A DNA stretch of 64,000 nucleotides from Brumimicrobium sp. Its GTDB lineage: Bacteria > Bacteroidota > Bacteroidia > Flavobacteriales_D > Crocinitomicaceae. Under the pieces are notes generated by a model. It saw nothing but the letters and a program-made list of their open reading frames with translations, was not told the origin of the DNA and searched no databases. The position numbers and the translations under genes were made by a program. This document shows, one piece after another, positions 45,666-54,853 of this stretch. The stretch is taken from assembly GCA_023957385.1 (NCBI GenBank), contig JAMLGZ010000001.1, positions 1,846,923 through 1,910,922 of the forward strand, in the 5' to 3' direction. The first letter of the stretch is position 1, and every line of letters starts with the position of its first letter.

Positions 45666-45700
45666 AAAAAAATCGGGATTGAGTTTTTCAATCCCGATTT
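45666..45700 (-). terminator. Rho-independent terminator after the 66-residue gene
   Basis: AAATCGGGATTGA (45670-45682) pairs with its complement at 45688-45700 around a 5-base loop. On the minus strand seven T residues follow. Confidence 0.85.
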
Positions 45701-45727
45701 AGAACAACTAAAACTATGGTTTAAAAA

Positions 45728-45928
45728 TTAATTCATGATGAAACCACATGAATGCAACCTTTCTTGATTGATTTTGTATTTTGGATATTTACGAACAACA
45801 TCCATAATTTCTGCTACTTCATCGATAGTGATTTTCTTCTCTCCTTTCTTTATATCACTTAAATCATCAACGATTTCCTTTCTATTTAAAGCTATTACAA
45901 AGCGATTTTTCAAACTTCTATTAATCAT
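45728..45928 (-). CDS. small hypothetical protein
   Basis: This 66-residue protein is not recognised. It is charged, with a K-K-G-E-K-K-I-T-I-D-E-V-A-E-I-M-D helix and a C-terminal H-S-C-G-F-I-M-N. A good terminator sits 27 bases downstream and a TACATTTG box within a dyad lies at 45977-45984 upstream, which together argue that it is a real gene. Confidence 0.5.
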   Translation of the reverse strand: MINRSLKNRFVIALNRKEIVDDLSDIKKGEKKITIDEVAEIMDVVRKYPKYKINQERLHSCGFIMN

Positions 45929-45974
45929 TATTAAATATTTGGTGAGGTTTTGTACGCAACTTTTTTAGTTAGGT

Positions 45975-45984
45975 TACAAATGTA
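45975..45984. promoter_or_regulatory. TACAAATGTA dyad and -7 box upstream of the 66-residue gene
   Basis: The same dyad as before the HTH gene. On the minus strand it includes the promoter box TACATTTG. Confidence 0.4.
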
Positions 45985-45990
45985 GATTAA

Positions 45991-46407
45991 TTATGATCTT
46001 ATTTTCTCTTGAAATGTGTTGTATTTCTTTTTACGAGTACGCTTTTGTGTCTTACCAGATATGAAATAGATCATAGATGCTATAGCTATTATCATTCTAC
46101 CAATCACTTTCTTTATTCTTCGTTTTATTTTTGGCTTATATGCCTTGATTCTTTCACGTACGCTTTGTTTGTCTTCGTTATTTGGAAGATTAAAGAAACG
46201 TAAGGCTCTAGCAAAAAGAACCTCTTTCAGCCCTACCCTTTTAATATTGGAATAAGATAAATCTTGGAAGCTGTGAATAAATTCTTTAAGTAAAGCACTT
46301 AATAATACATACAACTTATAACTTAATTTAATTAAGTGAGTTTGTATCTCTTTTACATCATCTACTATATCCTGGTAGCCGATTTCCTTTTCTATCATTG
46401 CATTCAT
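45991..46407 (-). CDS. basic hypothetical protein
   Basis: The 138-residue protein is helical and increasingly basic toward the C-terminus. It has one possible membrane helix (M-I-I-A-I-A-S-M-I-Y-F-I-S, about 104-116) within very Lys/Arg-rich flanks (K-P-K-I-K-R-R-I-K-K before, R-T-R-K-K-K after). I do not recognise it. It is divergent from the 369-residue gene across a block of repeated TTAAGT hexamers. Confidence 0.5.
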   Translation of the reverse strand: MNAMIEKEIGYQDIVDDVKEIQTHLIKLSYKLYVLLSALLKEFIHSFQDLSYSNIKRVGLKEVLFARALRFFNLPNNEDKQSVRERIKAYKPKIKRRIKKVIGRMIIAIASMIYFISGKTQKRTRKKKYNTFQEKIRS

Positions 46408-46439
46408 AATTTGTTGTTTTATGCAATATTACGTTGTAT

Positions 46440-46556
46440 TTAAGTAACCATTTTTAAAATTAAGCAGTATAACATTGTTAAGTAGAATAATTTAACTTAA
46501 TTAAGTAGGTTAAGTTAAAATTAAGTATATTTGAAAATATTAAGCTGAAATTAAGT
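46440..46556 (+). repeat. array of TTAAGT/TTAAGC hexamers between divergent hypothetical genes
   Basis: Copies start at 46440, 46460, 46478, 46501, 46510, 46521, 46540 and 46551, with one inverted copy at 46495. Most spacings are near 10 or 20 bases. 46495-46506 forms the palindrome ACTTAATTAAGT. Confidence 0.55.
46526..46533 (+). promoter_or_regulatory. -7 box TATATTTG of the 369-residue gene
   Basis: A perfect TAnnTTTG inside the TTAAGT array, 21 bases before the GTG start at 46555. Confidence 0.5.
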
Positions 46557-47664
46557 GCGATTTGCAGGTACATATCACCCTATTGTTTATCTTACTGAGA
46601 GATTAAAAACTTATTTACAAGGTGTTACTCAGGTAGATGCTCTTTGGGTTGATTACAATAACAACCTCTATACATTAAATGATAAAGCTCCCCTCAATGA
46701 GGAATTAAAAGTAAGCGCACAGAGAATCCGAAATTCTGCAGATGTTTCTTGCTGGTCAGATACGATGGATATCTTTCAAAAAGATTTGCCATCTAAAAAA
46801 CAACTTACTTTAGATAGTGAAGATGAATTAAGAGTACTCAAATTCTACTTCACCTCTCCGATTGATGGTAAAAAAGATATTTTATTGTTCTCCTTCCCTG
46901 ATAATCTTTTCTTGCGTAATATAAATACGACATTTAAAGGGATAACTACAGACGAAAAGATGATTTTAGAAAAGATTCTTTATGCTGTACTGCATGCAGA
47001 TTATCAAAAGGCTATTGAGGAACGACAATTTCTAGCACAATATCAAACCATTCAGGAGAAGTCACAGAATAAGCTAAAGAAACTATCAGAAGAAATTCAA
47101 GAAACTCAACGTTTATACAGCAATGCAATACAAAGCATTATACATGATTTCAAAAGACAGTTGGAAGATGAATTGAGTTGTGAGATAGAGTTCCCAGATG
47201 AAACCATTTATAAATTGGCTCGAGAACGACTCGCTATTGAAGAGATTCAGGATACTGTTAGAAACGCTGTATTTTTAGCATATAATTTTAATACTTCTTC
47301 TATAACTTTAAAAATCACTGAAGACCTTATAGTTATTCAAGCCAAAAATACCACAACTTCACATAAGCAGAAAGATACAAATGCTCACGAAGGAAATAAA
47401 GTAATACAATTATTAGACAGATATGAAGAAGCAGCAAATAGAGTGCTTACTGGAGGAAATGCTGTAAACGCTAGACTTTTAGCAGCTAAATTAGACCCTC
47501 CTATCACTCCACCTGCTATTACTGATGCTATTAAAAAGAATAGACATAAAATCTCCTATTTATTCAAACAGTATCCAGAGCGATGGAATATTATTCGAAA
47601 ATCCATTCGTCCACTTACACATATTGATACAGAAAACGATTTAGGAAAGCAATTTGCCTCCTAA
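46555..47664 (+). CDS. hypothetical protein with coiled coil and C-terminal helical domain
   Basis: This 369-residue protein begins at a GTG; no upstream ATG is in frame and near. It is not recognised. Residues 1-150 look like a compact alpha/beta domain. About 155-200 is a predicted coiled coil (E-K-S-Q-N-K-L-K-K-L-S-E-E-I-Q-E). The C-terminal 90 residues (E-A-A-N-R-V-L-T-G-G-N-A-V-N-A-R-L-L-A) are helical, with a P-P-I-T-P-P-A-I-T-D-A-I-K-K segment that could be a winged-helix-like DNA-binding element. That last reading is inference. No signal peptide is present. Confidence 0.6.
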   Translation: MRFAGTYHPIVYLTERLKTYLQGVTQVDALWVDYNNNLYTLNDKAPLNEELKVSAQRIRNSADVSCWSDTMDIFQKDLPSKKQLTLDSEDELRVLKFYFTSPIDGKKDILLFSFPDNLFLRNINTTFKGITTDEKMILEKILYAVLHADYQKAIEERQFLAQYQTIQEKSQNKLKKLSEEIQETQRLYSNAIQSIIHDFKRQLEDELSCEIEFPDETIYKLARERLAIEEIQDTVRNAVFLAYNFNTSSITLKITEDLIVIQAKNTTTSHKQKDTNAHEGNKVIQLLDRYEEAANRVLTGGNAVNARLLAAKLDPPITPPAITDAIKKNRHKISYLFKQYPERWNIIRKSIRPLTHIDTENDLGKQFAS

Positions 47665-47670
47665 TCTATT

Positions 47671-49224
47671 CTATTTCGTTACAATCAGTTTAATACTCTT
47701 AGCTGTTCCTCCATCGTGTAGCATTACAGAATAAAACCCTGAAGAGAGTCCATGGATTTCAATGGGTACATTTTGCTCGCCTTGTAAAGCATGATCAGCA
47801 AACACTTCTTTCACCAATGTTCCACTTACATCATAGATACGCAACGTATATCTTCCTCCTTTTGCATTGAATTTAAGATTTGTATATTCACTTGCAGGAT
47901 TTGGGTATAATGCTAGACCATCTTTGTTTTTAGTCATCTTATCAACACTCAAATTACAGCTATTCAATAAATCTAAGAACTGAATCTGGTGCTCAAACAA
48001 AGGAGTAATATCTTCTTCGGGAACCATAAACCAATCCTTTAAGATAGAAGCGTACACATCTCTGAAATCAATTTGCATAGGAACACCTGCCTGGTTGACA
48101 ATTTGATCTGAAATTTGAGGATTAGAACCAATAACAGAAGCACTAATACATTCACCAAATAAGAACATTGGCGCAGCATCTCCATGATCACAACCATGAG
48201 AAGCGTTAGAAGCTATCTGTCTTCCAAACTCAGAGAAGGTAAATCCAGCTACACGGTGTTGAAGTCCCAATAAATTAATATCATCTTGGAAAGCAGCTAA
48301 AGCTGAAGATATTGTACCGATTAAATTGGCATGCAATCCAGTAGTAACATCACCTTCCTCAACTTGACCACTATGCGTATCAAAACCATCTAGATTAATG
48401 ATATATACCTTGGTTTGTAATCCACCCGAAATCATTTGTGCTACATATTGCAATTGTTTTGCAACCATATTATTTGGATCGTACAAAGAGGACAAAGTGC
48501 TACCAGCATTTGCTGCATTCTTAATACGAAGTCCATACGCATTGGTCTGCTCTATCAAGTTGTATAAATACGTCATATGAGAGCCAAAATATGTTCCATC
48601 ATCTACAATAGTATCATTCGGAAGTGTCGTAGCATCAAAAGGATCTGCAATCGCTTGAGAGAAATTTGCCATCAATCCTTGACATGTTTCTGAAACATTA
48701 TATCCCATACTTATGGCAAAAGGATCTGGATATTGTGCATTGGGGTAATCATCAGGATAATTTGGATAGTAATCATCAAAATGACGTCCTAACCATCCAC
48801 GAGATTGGTATGGATCTTTAGCTCCTCTTGTCCAAATATCCATCGAGCGAAAATGCGAACGATTTTGTTCAGGATATCCTACATTCTGAATAATCCCTAA
48901 TTGACCATCTTCAAACATATTTCGCATACCAGACATACTAGGATGTAGTGATAAATTAGATTGACTCAAGCTTAACACTTGATTTTGCGGAATTAGAATA
49001 TTTTGTCTTTGGATGACCAAGTTATCATATTGATCCAAAGGGATGACCGTATTCAAACCGTCATTTCCACCATTCATTCGGATAATAATCAGCACCCTAT
49101 CCTCAGCGCTCTTGTCAAAATTGAAAAGCTTCTTTTGAATAGCTTGGTATTTAAACTTATCTAATACTATTGGCATACTGGCAGTAGCCAAAGTTATGTT
49201 TTTTACAAATTTTCTTCTTTTCAT
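47671..49224 (-). CDS. DUF1501 protein with T9SS sorting domain
   Basis: The 517-residue protein opens with a twin-arginine-like exported leader (K-R-R-K-F-V-K-N-I-T-L-A-T-A). A DUF1501 domain of the alkaline-phosphatase/sulfatase superfamily follows, with V-L-I-I-I-R-M-N-G-G-N-D-G-L-N-T near 45-60, D-G-F-D-T-H-S-G-Q near 278, and E-F-G-R-Q-I-A-S-N near 325. The last 75 residues are a T9SS type A sorting domain (L-Y-P-N-P-A-S-E-Y, L-R-I-Y-D-V-S-G-T-L). The function is unknown, but it is always found beside DUF1800, as here (9 bases apart). Confidence 0.9.
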   Translation of the reverse strand: MKRRKFVKNITLATASMPIVLDKFKYQAIQKKLFNFDKSAEDRVLIIIRMNGGNDGLNTVIPLDQYDNLVIQRQNILIPQNQVLSLSQSNLSLHPSMSGMRNMFEDGQLGIIQNVGYPEQNRSHFRSMDIWTRGAKDPYQSRGWLGRHFDDYYPNYPDDYPNAQYPDPFAISMGYNVSETCQGLMANFSQAIADPFDATTLPNDTIVDDGTYFGSHMTYLYNLIEQTNAYGLRIKNAANAGSTLSSLYDPNNMVAKQLQYVAQMISGGLQTKVYIINLDGFDTHSGQVEEGDVTTGLHANLIGTISSALAAFQDDINLLGLQHRVAGFTFSEFGRQIASNASHGCDHGDAAPMFLFGECISASVIGSNPQISDQIVNQAGVPMQIDFRDVYASILKDWFMVPEEDITPLFEHQIQFLDLLNSCNLSVDKMTKNKDGLALYPNPASEYTNLKFNAKGGRYTLRIYDVSGTLVKEVFADHALQGEQNVPIEIHGLSSGFYSVMLHDGGTAKSIKLIVTK

Positions 49225-49233
49225 AAGTTTAAA

Positions 49234-50850
49234 TTAAAAAGTTTGAAATTCAGGGTAAGTCGCAATACGAAGGATAAATTGTTCCATTTTTTGCTTGATC
49301 GGTTGTGATAAACTTGGATCGCTTGGAGAGGCATTATATGCATTGTATTGGTATGCCCAAACAGAATCTGCTTGACCACCTGTTAAAATATATTTTAATG
49401 TGAATTTCTGTGTTAAATTTAGAGGTTTTGGAACCAAAAGAGAGATAATATCATCTACCACGGTATTTACATCTGAAGGATTGGATAAGGAATCTAGTAA
49501 GCCTAAAGCGTTCACCTTAAATGAATTACCATTCACTTCAATTCCATTCATCATAGTAAAGAAATAAGAAATTTGCATTCTTGTTTTGATGTGTGTGGAA
49601 TTCACCCATAATTTAGTAAAGCTCGGTGCTTGATAGTATGCTGTCCAACCGGAAACAGATGGGGGTTGACCATAAGATTGACCTAAATTATCTCCCACGC
49701 CATATAAGTATAAATACATTTCATACGTTGTTTCCAAATCAAAATTGATTACCGAATTTGTGCTATTAATCATGGAAAATATCATTTCCATAGGACTCTT
49801 AATACAAGATCCTATTAAATTAACATCATAGAAATGCTGAGATTTCAATAAAGCTTCCATAACAGGCAAAATTTCATAATTATTATTAATCATAATTGTA
49901 GCCATAGCTGGAATAATATTTTGCTCAACTTGATCTGTTAATTCATAATTTACAAAATAGCGGTATAATTTACGAGATATAAAACGAGCCACTTCATCTT
50001 GTTGGAAAACTATATCTATATAATCAGAATATTCATTGGCTCCATTAGGTGAAACTGTTTCATTGTTCAAACGATAGGATAATTGTTTTACAGTTCCATC
50101 GTGTAAGATTGGCATAAAATAAGACGTTACGCTAGATTCTGTGGAACTTTGTATGCCTTTAATAGTATAACCAGTAAAAATTTTTGCCCCAGCTGCCACG
50201 TCTTGTTCTGTATAATTCGAATAGTCACCAGGTCCTGTTTGTAAGCCCTTCCCTATTGAAAATAACTCCAAAAACTCACGAGCATAATTCTCATTAGGTG
50301 AATATACATTGTTCGTTGCTCCATTCTGAAACTCCAACATACTAGGATTAATGGTTATCTCCTTTATGAAGTCTTTAAAATTACCTAGTGCATATTGATG
50401 CACCAATAAATGATAATCTAAGGTAGAACGTTGATCTGCAGCTATTGGGCAGGCAAAGTGATTATGCCAGAACAAGCTCATTTTTTCAGTGATACTTGTA
50501 TCTTGATTGTTTAAGCTTTTCATTGCCCAGGCAGCTAATGATTTTAAACGAGCTGTGTTAGTTGCTTGAATACCTGCCACATCACCAGGATATACTGAAT
50601 TATTCCACGGTTGACCAAAAGGAGCAATTCCTTCATCTGCATCATAAGTCAGGGGTAAATCCATAACTTTAGGTGTTAATAAAGTAGTTACTGTGGCATC
50701 CAATCCGTTTGTAACAGCATCCTGCAACTGTTGAAAAGTAGGACCAAATAAAGTTCTCCTCAATAAATGTGCTGCTTGTTGCTTTGTCCAAGTTCCTGTA
50801 TAAGGATCCAGACTATGATTGGTTGGGGGATTAATAACTGATGCTGGCAT
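49234..50850 (-). CDS. DUF1800 family protein
   Basis: The 538-residue protein matches DUF1800: an A-A-H-L-L-R-R-T-L-F-G-P-T start block, then F-W-H-N-H-F-A-C near 130, N-E-N-Y-A-R-E-F-L-E-L-F-S-I-G near 193, and Y-Y-Q-A-P-S-F-T near 415. There is no clear signal peptide. The family is paired with DUF1501 across bacteria, and the pair probably act together on an extracellular target that is still unknown. No separate promoter is seen between the two genes, so they are an operon with this gene first. Confidence 0.9.
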   Translation of the reverse strand: MPASVINPPTNHSLDPYTGTWTKQQAAHLLRRTLFGPTFQQLQDAVTNGLDATVTTLLTPKVMDLPLTYDADEGIAPFGQPWNNSVYPGDVAGIQATNTARLKSLAAWAMKSLNNQDTSITEKMSLFWHNHFACPIAADQRSTLDYHLLVHQYALGNFKDFIKEITINPSMLEFQNGATNNVYSPNENYAREFLELFSIGKGLQTGPGDYSNYTEQDVAAGAKIFTGYTIKGIQSSTESSVTSYFMPILHDGTVKQLSYRLNNETVSPNGANEYSDYIDIVFQQDEVARFISRKLYRYFVNYELTDQVEQNIIPAMATIMINNNYEILPVMEALLKSQHFYDVNLIGSCIKSPMEMIFSMINSTNSVINFDLETTYEMYLYLYGVGDNLGQSYGQPPSVSGWTAYYQAPSFTKLWVNSTHIKTRMQISYFFTMMNGIEVNGNSFKVNALGLLDSLSNPSDVNTVVDDIISLLVPKPLNLTQKFTLKYILTGGQADSVWAYQYNAYNASPSDPSLSQPIKQKMEQFILRIATYPEFQTF

Positions 50851-50959
50851 AGTTTATAGTTTTAGATTTGAAAAATAAATTATTTTTCTTAGAATTTACC
50901 ATAAAATTGCAATTATTTTGCTTTTTCTGATGATAATTATGAATTCAACAAGCACTACG

Positions 50960-52237
50960 TTATTTCTTATATAAGAACATCATCTTATTAACCTCGATTA
51001 GATAAACTCCATTTTTCAAGTCTTTGGAAGAAAACGATTGCTGTTCTTCTAAGTTTATTTCTTTTAATAATCTACCCGAAATATCATAGATAACAATTCT
51101 ACTACCTATGATATCACAATTAGAAAATACAATGACTTCATCGGAAGATGGATAAGATTTGAATTCTACAATTAATTCTTCTTCTATTAATTCAACATCC
51201 TCTACTGATATACATTGTTTTTTATGCAATAGAAAAGGCGATCTGAATGTACCTGATTTTAATCCATATACGGGATTATTTACGATATCATTTCCATACT
51301 CAGATAAAGATTCAAATGTTCCATCTGTACTCATTCTTCGGAGTTCACAATTATCATTATCCCAACTCCAAGCCAACCAAGGAATATCATATTGTTCGCA
51401 TAATTGAAGTAAAAAGGAATAATCTAATTTGTATTGACAGTTTTTTGAATCATCTTGATAATTAGCAAATTCACCTATAACAATCGGATAATCTATATAT
51501 AAGGTATTTGTAATCAATTTCTCCATGCGTGTAAGATTGTTGCCTGCGTAATAATACCAATATGCATGTGCACTAAAAATTAGATTTTTTCTTGTATCTG
51601 CTTCCATCAATGAAGAAGCTGCTTTATCAAAAATGGTAATATCCTGACCGCAATCTGGCGCATCGATCATAAGTGGAAACTCAAAATTATTCGCTCGTAA
51701 ATCTCGAATAATCTGGCTATATACATTAATATATCGTTGAACTGCCTTCCCCGGAAATCCTGTCCATTTCCTTTTGAGTGCTTCATTTGCAATGTTCACA
51801 ATTATATATTCTTTATGCTTTTGAAGTACTTCTGCTACATCGTTTCGTGTAAGATAACGAGCTAATTCCATCAATGCTTTTTCATCATCTGAGCAGGTCT
51901 GATCATGCAATTCCAGTATGGGAATCATTTTATTCCGAGCACAACGAGCTATGATTGTATCTAAATTAGCAACTGTATATTCCGGTTTATTACTGTTGAC
52001 ATACCACACTAAACGTACACAGTTGGCACCCGTTTTCTCAATTTCTTTTAAATTATCGTTGTTTACATTAGCTCCCCAATCGAATGGTGCATAGTTAACT
52101 CCTCTTAGGAGTATAGGTGTTCCACAAATATCATAAAGGATTTTACCTGAGACATACATGGTGGAATGTTGGGCTACTATAAGAAATGAAAAACTAAGAA
52201 TAGTTATAAATAAGATGTATCTAGGGTATTCTCGCAT
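50960..52237 (-). CDS. glycoside hydrolase family 5 enzyme with T9SS tail
   Basis: From ATG 52237 (M-R-E-Y-P-R-Y) the product has 425 residues; the longer in-frame start at 52267 lies upstream of the promoter box. After a signal peptide (about 1-22) the (beta/alpha)8 GH5 domain follows, with acid/base Glu152 in I-A-N-E-A and nucleophile Glu256 in I-G-E-F-A. About 75 C-terminal residues form a degenerate T9SS type A sorting domain (I-V-I-Y-D-I-S-G-R-L-L-K). Substrate could be cellulose, mannan or another beta-glycan; the sequence does not decide. Confidence 0.88.
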   Translation of the reverse strand: MREYPRYILFITILSFSFLIVAQHSTMYVSGKILYDICGTPILLRGVNYAPFDWGANVNNDNLKEIEKTGANCVRLVWYVNSNKPEYTVANLDTIIARCARNKMIPILELHDQTCSDDEKALMELARYLTRNDVAEVLQKHKEYIIVNIANEALKRKWTGFPGKAVQRYINVYSQIIRDLRANNFEFPLMIDAPDCGQDITIFDKAASSLMEADTRKNLIFSAHAYWYYYAGNNLTRMEKLITNTLYIDYPIVIGEFANYQDDSKNCQYKLDYSFLLQLCEQYDIPWLAWSWDNDNCELRRMSTDGTFESLSEYGNDIVNNPVYGLKSGTFRSPFLLHKKQCISVEDVELIEEELIVEFKSYPSSDEVIVFSNCDIIGSRIVIYDISGRLLKEINLEEQQSFSSKDLKNGVYLIEVNKMMFLYKK

Positions 52238-52254
52238 GTTATGTATTGTAAGGG

Positions 52255-52262
52255 CAAAACTA
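52255..52262 (-). promoter_or_regulatory. -7 box of the GH5 gene (TAGTTTTG)
   Basis: A perfect TAnnTTTG on the minus strand, 17 bases before ATG 52237. Confidence 0.45.
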
Positions 52263-52323
52263 TCCAAAAAATATTAGTAAAAAAATATCCTAAATAATAT
52301 ACATATTTTGTGAAATTATTATT

Positions 52324-52357
52324 TTTGTATATGCGATTTTTTGTTCACATAAATTTG
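52324..52357 (+). promoter_or_regulatory. candidate promoter of purC-purF
   Basis: TTTG (52324-52327), 22 bases and TAAATTTG (52350-52357), followed by a leader of about 150 nt. The leader contains a 7-bp hairpin, AATACCT (52445-52451) with AGGTATT (52457-52463). No purine riboswitch core was recognised. Confidence 0.4.
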
Positions 52358-52508
52358 ATTGTCTGATGATATATTCCTTCCTCAGAATATTAGACAAACA
52401 ACGCATAAATATCCATATCCATTTTACACACCCCAAAAAATCACAATACCTCTTTCAGGTATTACTATTACTTTATTTCTCAAATAATAATCAATTAAAT
52501 ATAAAACA

Positions 52509-53225
52509 ATGACAAAAGGTAAAATGCTCTATGAAGGGAAAGCAAAACAGGTTTTTGAAACTGAAAAACCGAATGAAGTAATTGTTCGCTTCAAAGACGA
52601 CGCAACTGCATTTAATGCACAGAAACGCGGAACAGTTCAACTCAAAGGAGAGATGAATAATGCTATTACTTCTCATATTTTTGATTATTTGGGTAAAAAA
52701 GGAATTGAAACACATTTTATACAGAAGTTAAATGAAAGAGAACAATTAGTTAAAAAAGTCCACATCTTTCCATTAGAAATGGTTGTTCGAAATTATTCTG
52801 CTGGAAGTATGGCGCAACGCTTAGGTGTTGAAGAAGGTATCAAATCCCCAGTAACTATTTTTGATATTTGCTATAAAAAAGATGAACTAGGTGATCCACT
52901 TATAAATGATTATCATGCTATCTTTTTAGGAATTGCTACTCGTGAAGAACTGGATGTTATCTATACATTAGCCGCTAAAATTAATACACTACTTATCGAA
53001 TTGTTTGATAAAATGAATCTTCGTTTAGTTGATTTCAAAATTGAGCTAGGAAGAACAAGCGATGGTAAAATTGTGTTGGCAGACGAAATATCTCCTGATA
53101 CCTGTCGATTATGGGATAAAGACACCCTGAAAAAATTAGATAAAGATAGATTTAGAAGAGATTTGGGCGAAGTTACTGAAGCTTATGTGGAAATTCATGA
53201 ACGTCTATTAAAAGCAATTGGCTAA
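52509..53225 (+). CDS. purC: phosphoribosylaminoimidazole-succinocarboxamide synthase
   Basis: PurC joins aspartate to CAIR with ATP in de novo purine synthesis. The 238-residue protein shows the family motifs L-Y-E-G-K-A-K near the start, [23 protein letters not shown] near 95, and V-D-F-K-I-E-L-G-R and [11 protein letters not shown] near 180-205. The length is that of bacterial monofunctional PurC. purF starts 9 bases later, so the two form an operon. Confidence 0.96.
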   Translation: MTKGKMLYEGKAKQVFETEKPNEVIVRFKDDATAFNAQKRGTVQLKGEMNNAITSHIFDYLGKKGIETHFIQKLNEREQLVKKVHIFPLEMVVRNYSAGSMAQRLGVEEGIKSPVTIFDICYKKDELGDPLINDYHAIFLGIATREELDVIYTLAAKINTLLIELFDKMNLRLVDFKIELGRTSDGKIVLADEISPDTCRLWDKDTLKKLDKDRFRRDLGEVTEAYVEIHERLLKAIG

Positions 53226-53234
53226 ATTCTTTTT

Positions 53235-54704
53235 ATGAAAAAGAAACAATTTACTTCAAAAAATGCATATCTTGATGCATTTACACATTCTCCATATCAA
53301 AGGAATTCTTTAAAAAAAGAAGAGCCTTTTGACTCAATTTCAGAAGAGTGTGGAATTTTTGGGATTTATTCAACACATCCAATTGATACGTTCTCCCTCT
53401 CTCAATTTGGACTTTTTGCACTGCAACACCGTGGACAAGAAGCGTGTGGAATATCTGTTTTAAAGGATGAAACAATAGTTAATTTCAAGGACGAAGGATT
53501 GGTTCTCGATGTATTTAAAATGATCCCTAATCCAGAGGATTATATGGGAAATGCCGCAATAGGACATACCAGATATACAACAGCAGGAGATAAAAAGAAA
53601 TATAATTTCCAACCTTTTTTTGCGAAAAACGAATACGACCAGATTATTGTTTCTATTGCGCATAATGGTAATCTTACTAATGCAGATGGATTGCGCAAAG
53701 AATTGGAAGACGAAGGCGTGGTGTTTAAAGCCACTTCCGATTCAGAAGTCATTTTGCGGTTGATTCAAAAGAATCTAGAACTCGGTTTGGAAGAAGCCAT
53801 TAAAATAACCATGAGCAAAATCAAAGGAGCTTATTCGGTAGTTGGTATTACCCAAGATACGATGTTTGCTTTTCGAGATGCGTTTGGCATTCGTCCTATG
53901 GTGTTAGGTACTATTGACAAAGAAACCTATGTCATTGCTTCTGAATCAGTCGCGTTGGATGCTGTAGGCGCGCAATACGTTCGAGACGTTCTGCCAGGGG
54001 AAATAATTTTTACCAATAAAACAACGAATGGCACACATAGCGTCATGATTGATGGAAAGAAATCAAAGCGTATATGTTCGTTTGAATATATCTATTTCGC
54101 ACGCCCCGACTCGGTTATTGAAAACATCAATGTGTATGAGGTACGGGAAAAGTCAGGAGAAAAAATCTGGACACAAAACCCAGTAGATGCAGATATTGTC
54201 ATTGGAGTACCTGATTCTGGTGTGCCGGGAGCGATTGGTTTTTCCAAAGCTTCAGGTATTCCTTTTTATCCAATTTTAATTAAGAATAGGTATGTTGGTC
54301 GGAGTTTCATTGTACCTTCACAGGAAATGAGAGAGCGGGTGGTTAATCTAAAACTCAACCCCATTGCTTCGGCTATCAAAGGTAAACGAATTGTAGTTAT
54401 CGATGATTCTATTGTTAGAGGAACAACTTCCAAGCGTTTAGTAAGTATTTTAAAACAAGCTGGAGCCAAAGAAATTCATTTTAGAAGTGTTTCTCCTCCT
54501 GTCATTGCTCCGTGTCATCTAGGAATTGATACTCCTACAAAAGATGATTTAATCTCCGCTAATATGAGTATCGAACAGTTGCAAAAATACCTCAATGTAG
54601 ATTCGCTTGATTTCCTGAGCATTGACAATCTAAAAGCAATCTTAGGTAGTTCCGATTATTGTTTTGGTTGTTTTACGGGAAAATATCCGGTAGATAAGGA
54701 GTAA
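53235..54704 (+). CDS. purF: amidophosphoribosyltransferase
   Basis: PurF makes phosphoribosylamine from PRPP and glutamine, the first committed purine step. The 489-residue precursor carries a propeptide of about 38 residues before the catalytic Cys39 (E-E-C-G-I-F-G). The phosphoribosyltransferase signature is V-V-I-D-D-S-I-V-R-G-T-T. Four cysteines in R-I-C-S-F-E-Y, A-P-C-H-L-G-I-D and Y-C-F-G-C-F match the [4Fe-4S] ligands of the Bacillus-type enzyme, so this is the iron-sulfur, propeptide-processed form. It converges with dedA. Confidence 0.96.
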   Translation: MKKKQFTSKNAYLDAFTHSPYQRNSLKKEEPFDSISEECGIFGIYSTHPIDTFSLSQFGLFALQHRGQEACGISVLKDETIVNFKDEGLVLDVFKMIPNPEDYMGNAAIGHTRYTTAGDKKKYNFQPFFAKNEYDQIIVSIAHNGNLTNADGLRKELEDEGVVFKATSDSEVILRLIQKNLELGLEEAIKITMSKIKGAYSVVGITQDTMFAFRDAFGIRPMVLGTIDKETYVIASESVALDAVGAQYVRDVLPGEIIFTNKTTNGTHSVMIDGKKSKRICSFEYIYFARPDSVIENINVYEVREKSGEKIWTQNPVDADIVIGVPDSGVPGAIGFSKASGIPFYPILIKNRYVGRSFIVPSQEMRERVVNLKLNPIASAIKGKRIVVIDDSIVRGTTSKRLVSILKQAGAKEIHFRSVSPPVIAPCHLGIDTPTKDDLISANMSIEQLQKYLNVDSLDFLSIDNLKAILGSSDYCFGCFTGKYPVDKE

Positions 54705-54725
54705 TAATGGTTTATTGTGAGCCGA

Positions 54726-54853
54726 TTATTCAACTTTTTTCTTAGATAAAAATTTAAAAATAACTGGTGTAGTTACCAAAAGCATAATACCTATAATGAT
54801 AAATTCTAAATTATCTTTTACCCAATTGTTATTTCCTAATATATATCCTATTG
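54726..54853 (-). pseudogene. dedA: 3' fragment of dedA, separated by an IS insertion
   Basis: This minus-strand segment reads on in frame from the interrupted dedA gene: after M-T-I-G come Y-I-L-G-N-N-N-W-V-K-D-N, then a hydrophobic helix (F-I-I-I-G-I-M-L-L-V-T-T-P-V) and a lysine-rich end with stop TAA at 54728-54726. It includes the left copy of the 9-bp duplication. It lacks a start codon and is not expected to be expressed. Joined to the 5' fragment it gives a normal-length DedA protein of 215 residues. Confidence 0.88.
54845..54853 (+). repeat. 9-bp target-site duplication, left copy (ATCCTATTG)
   Basis: Identical to 56245-56253, directly flanking the second IS4-family element. Confidence 0.9.

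Noticed and set aside
52358..52508. Purine riboswitch in the purC leader
   Set aside because: The leader has one simple hairpin, but I cannot find the three-way junction core. The leader itself depends on an uncertain promoter.
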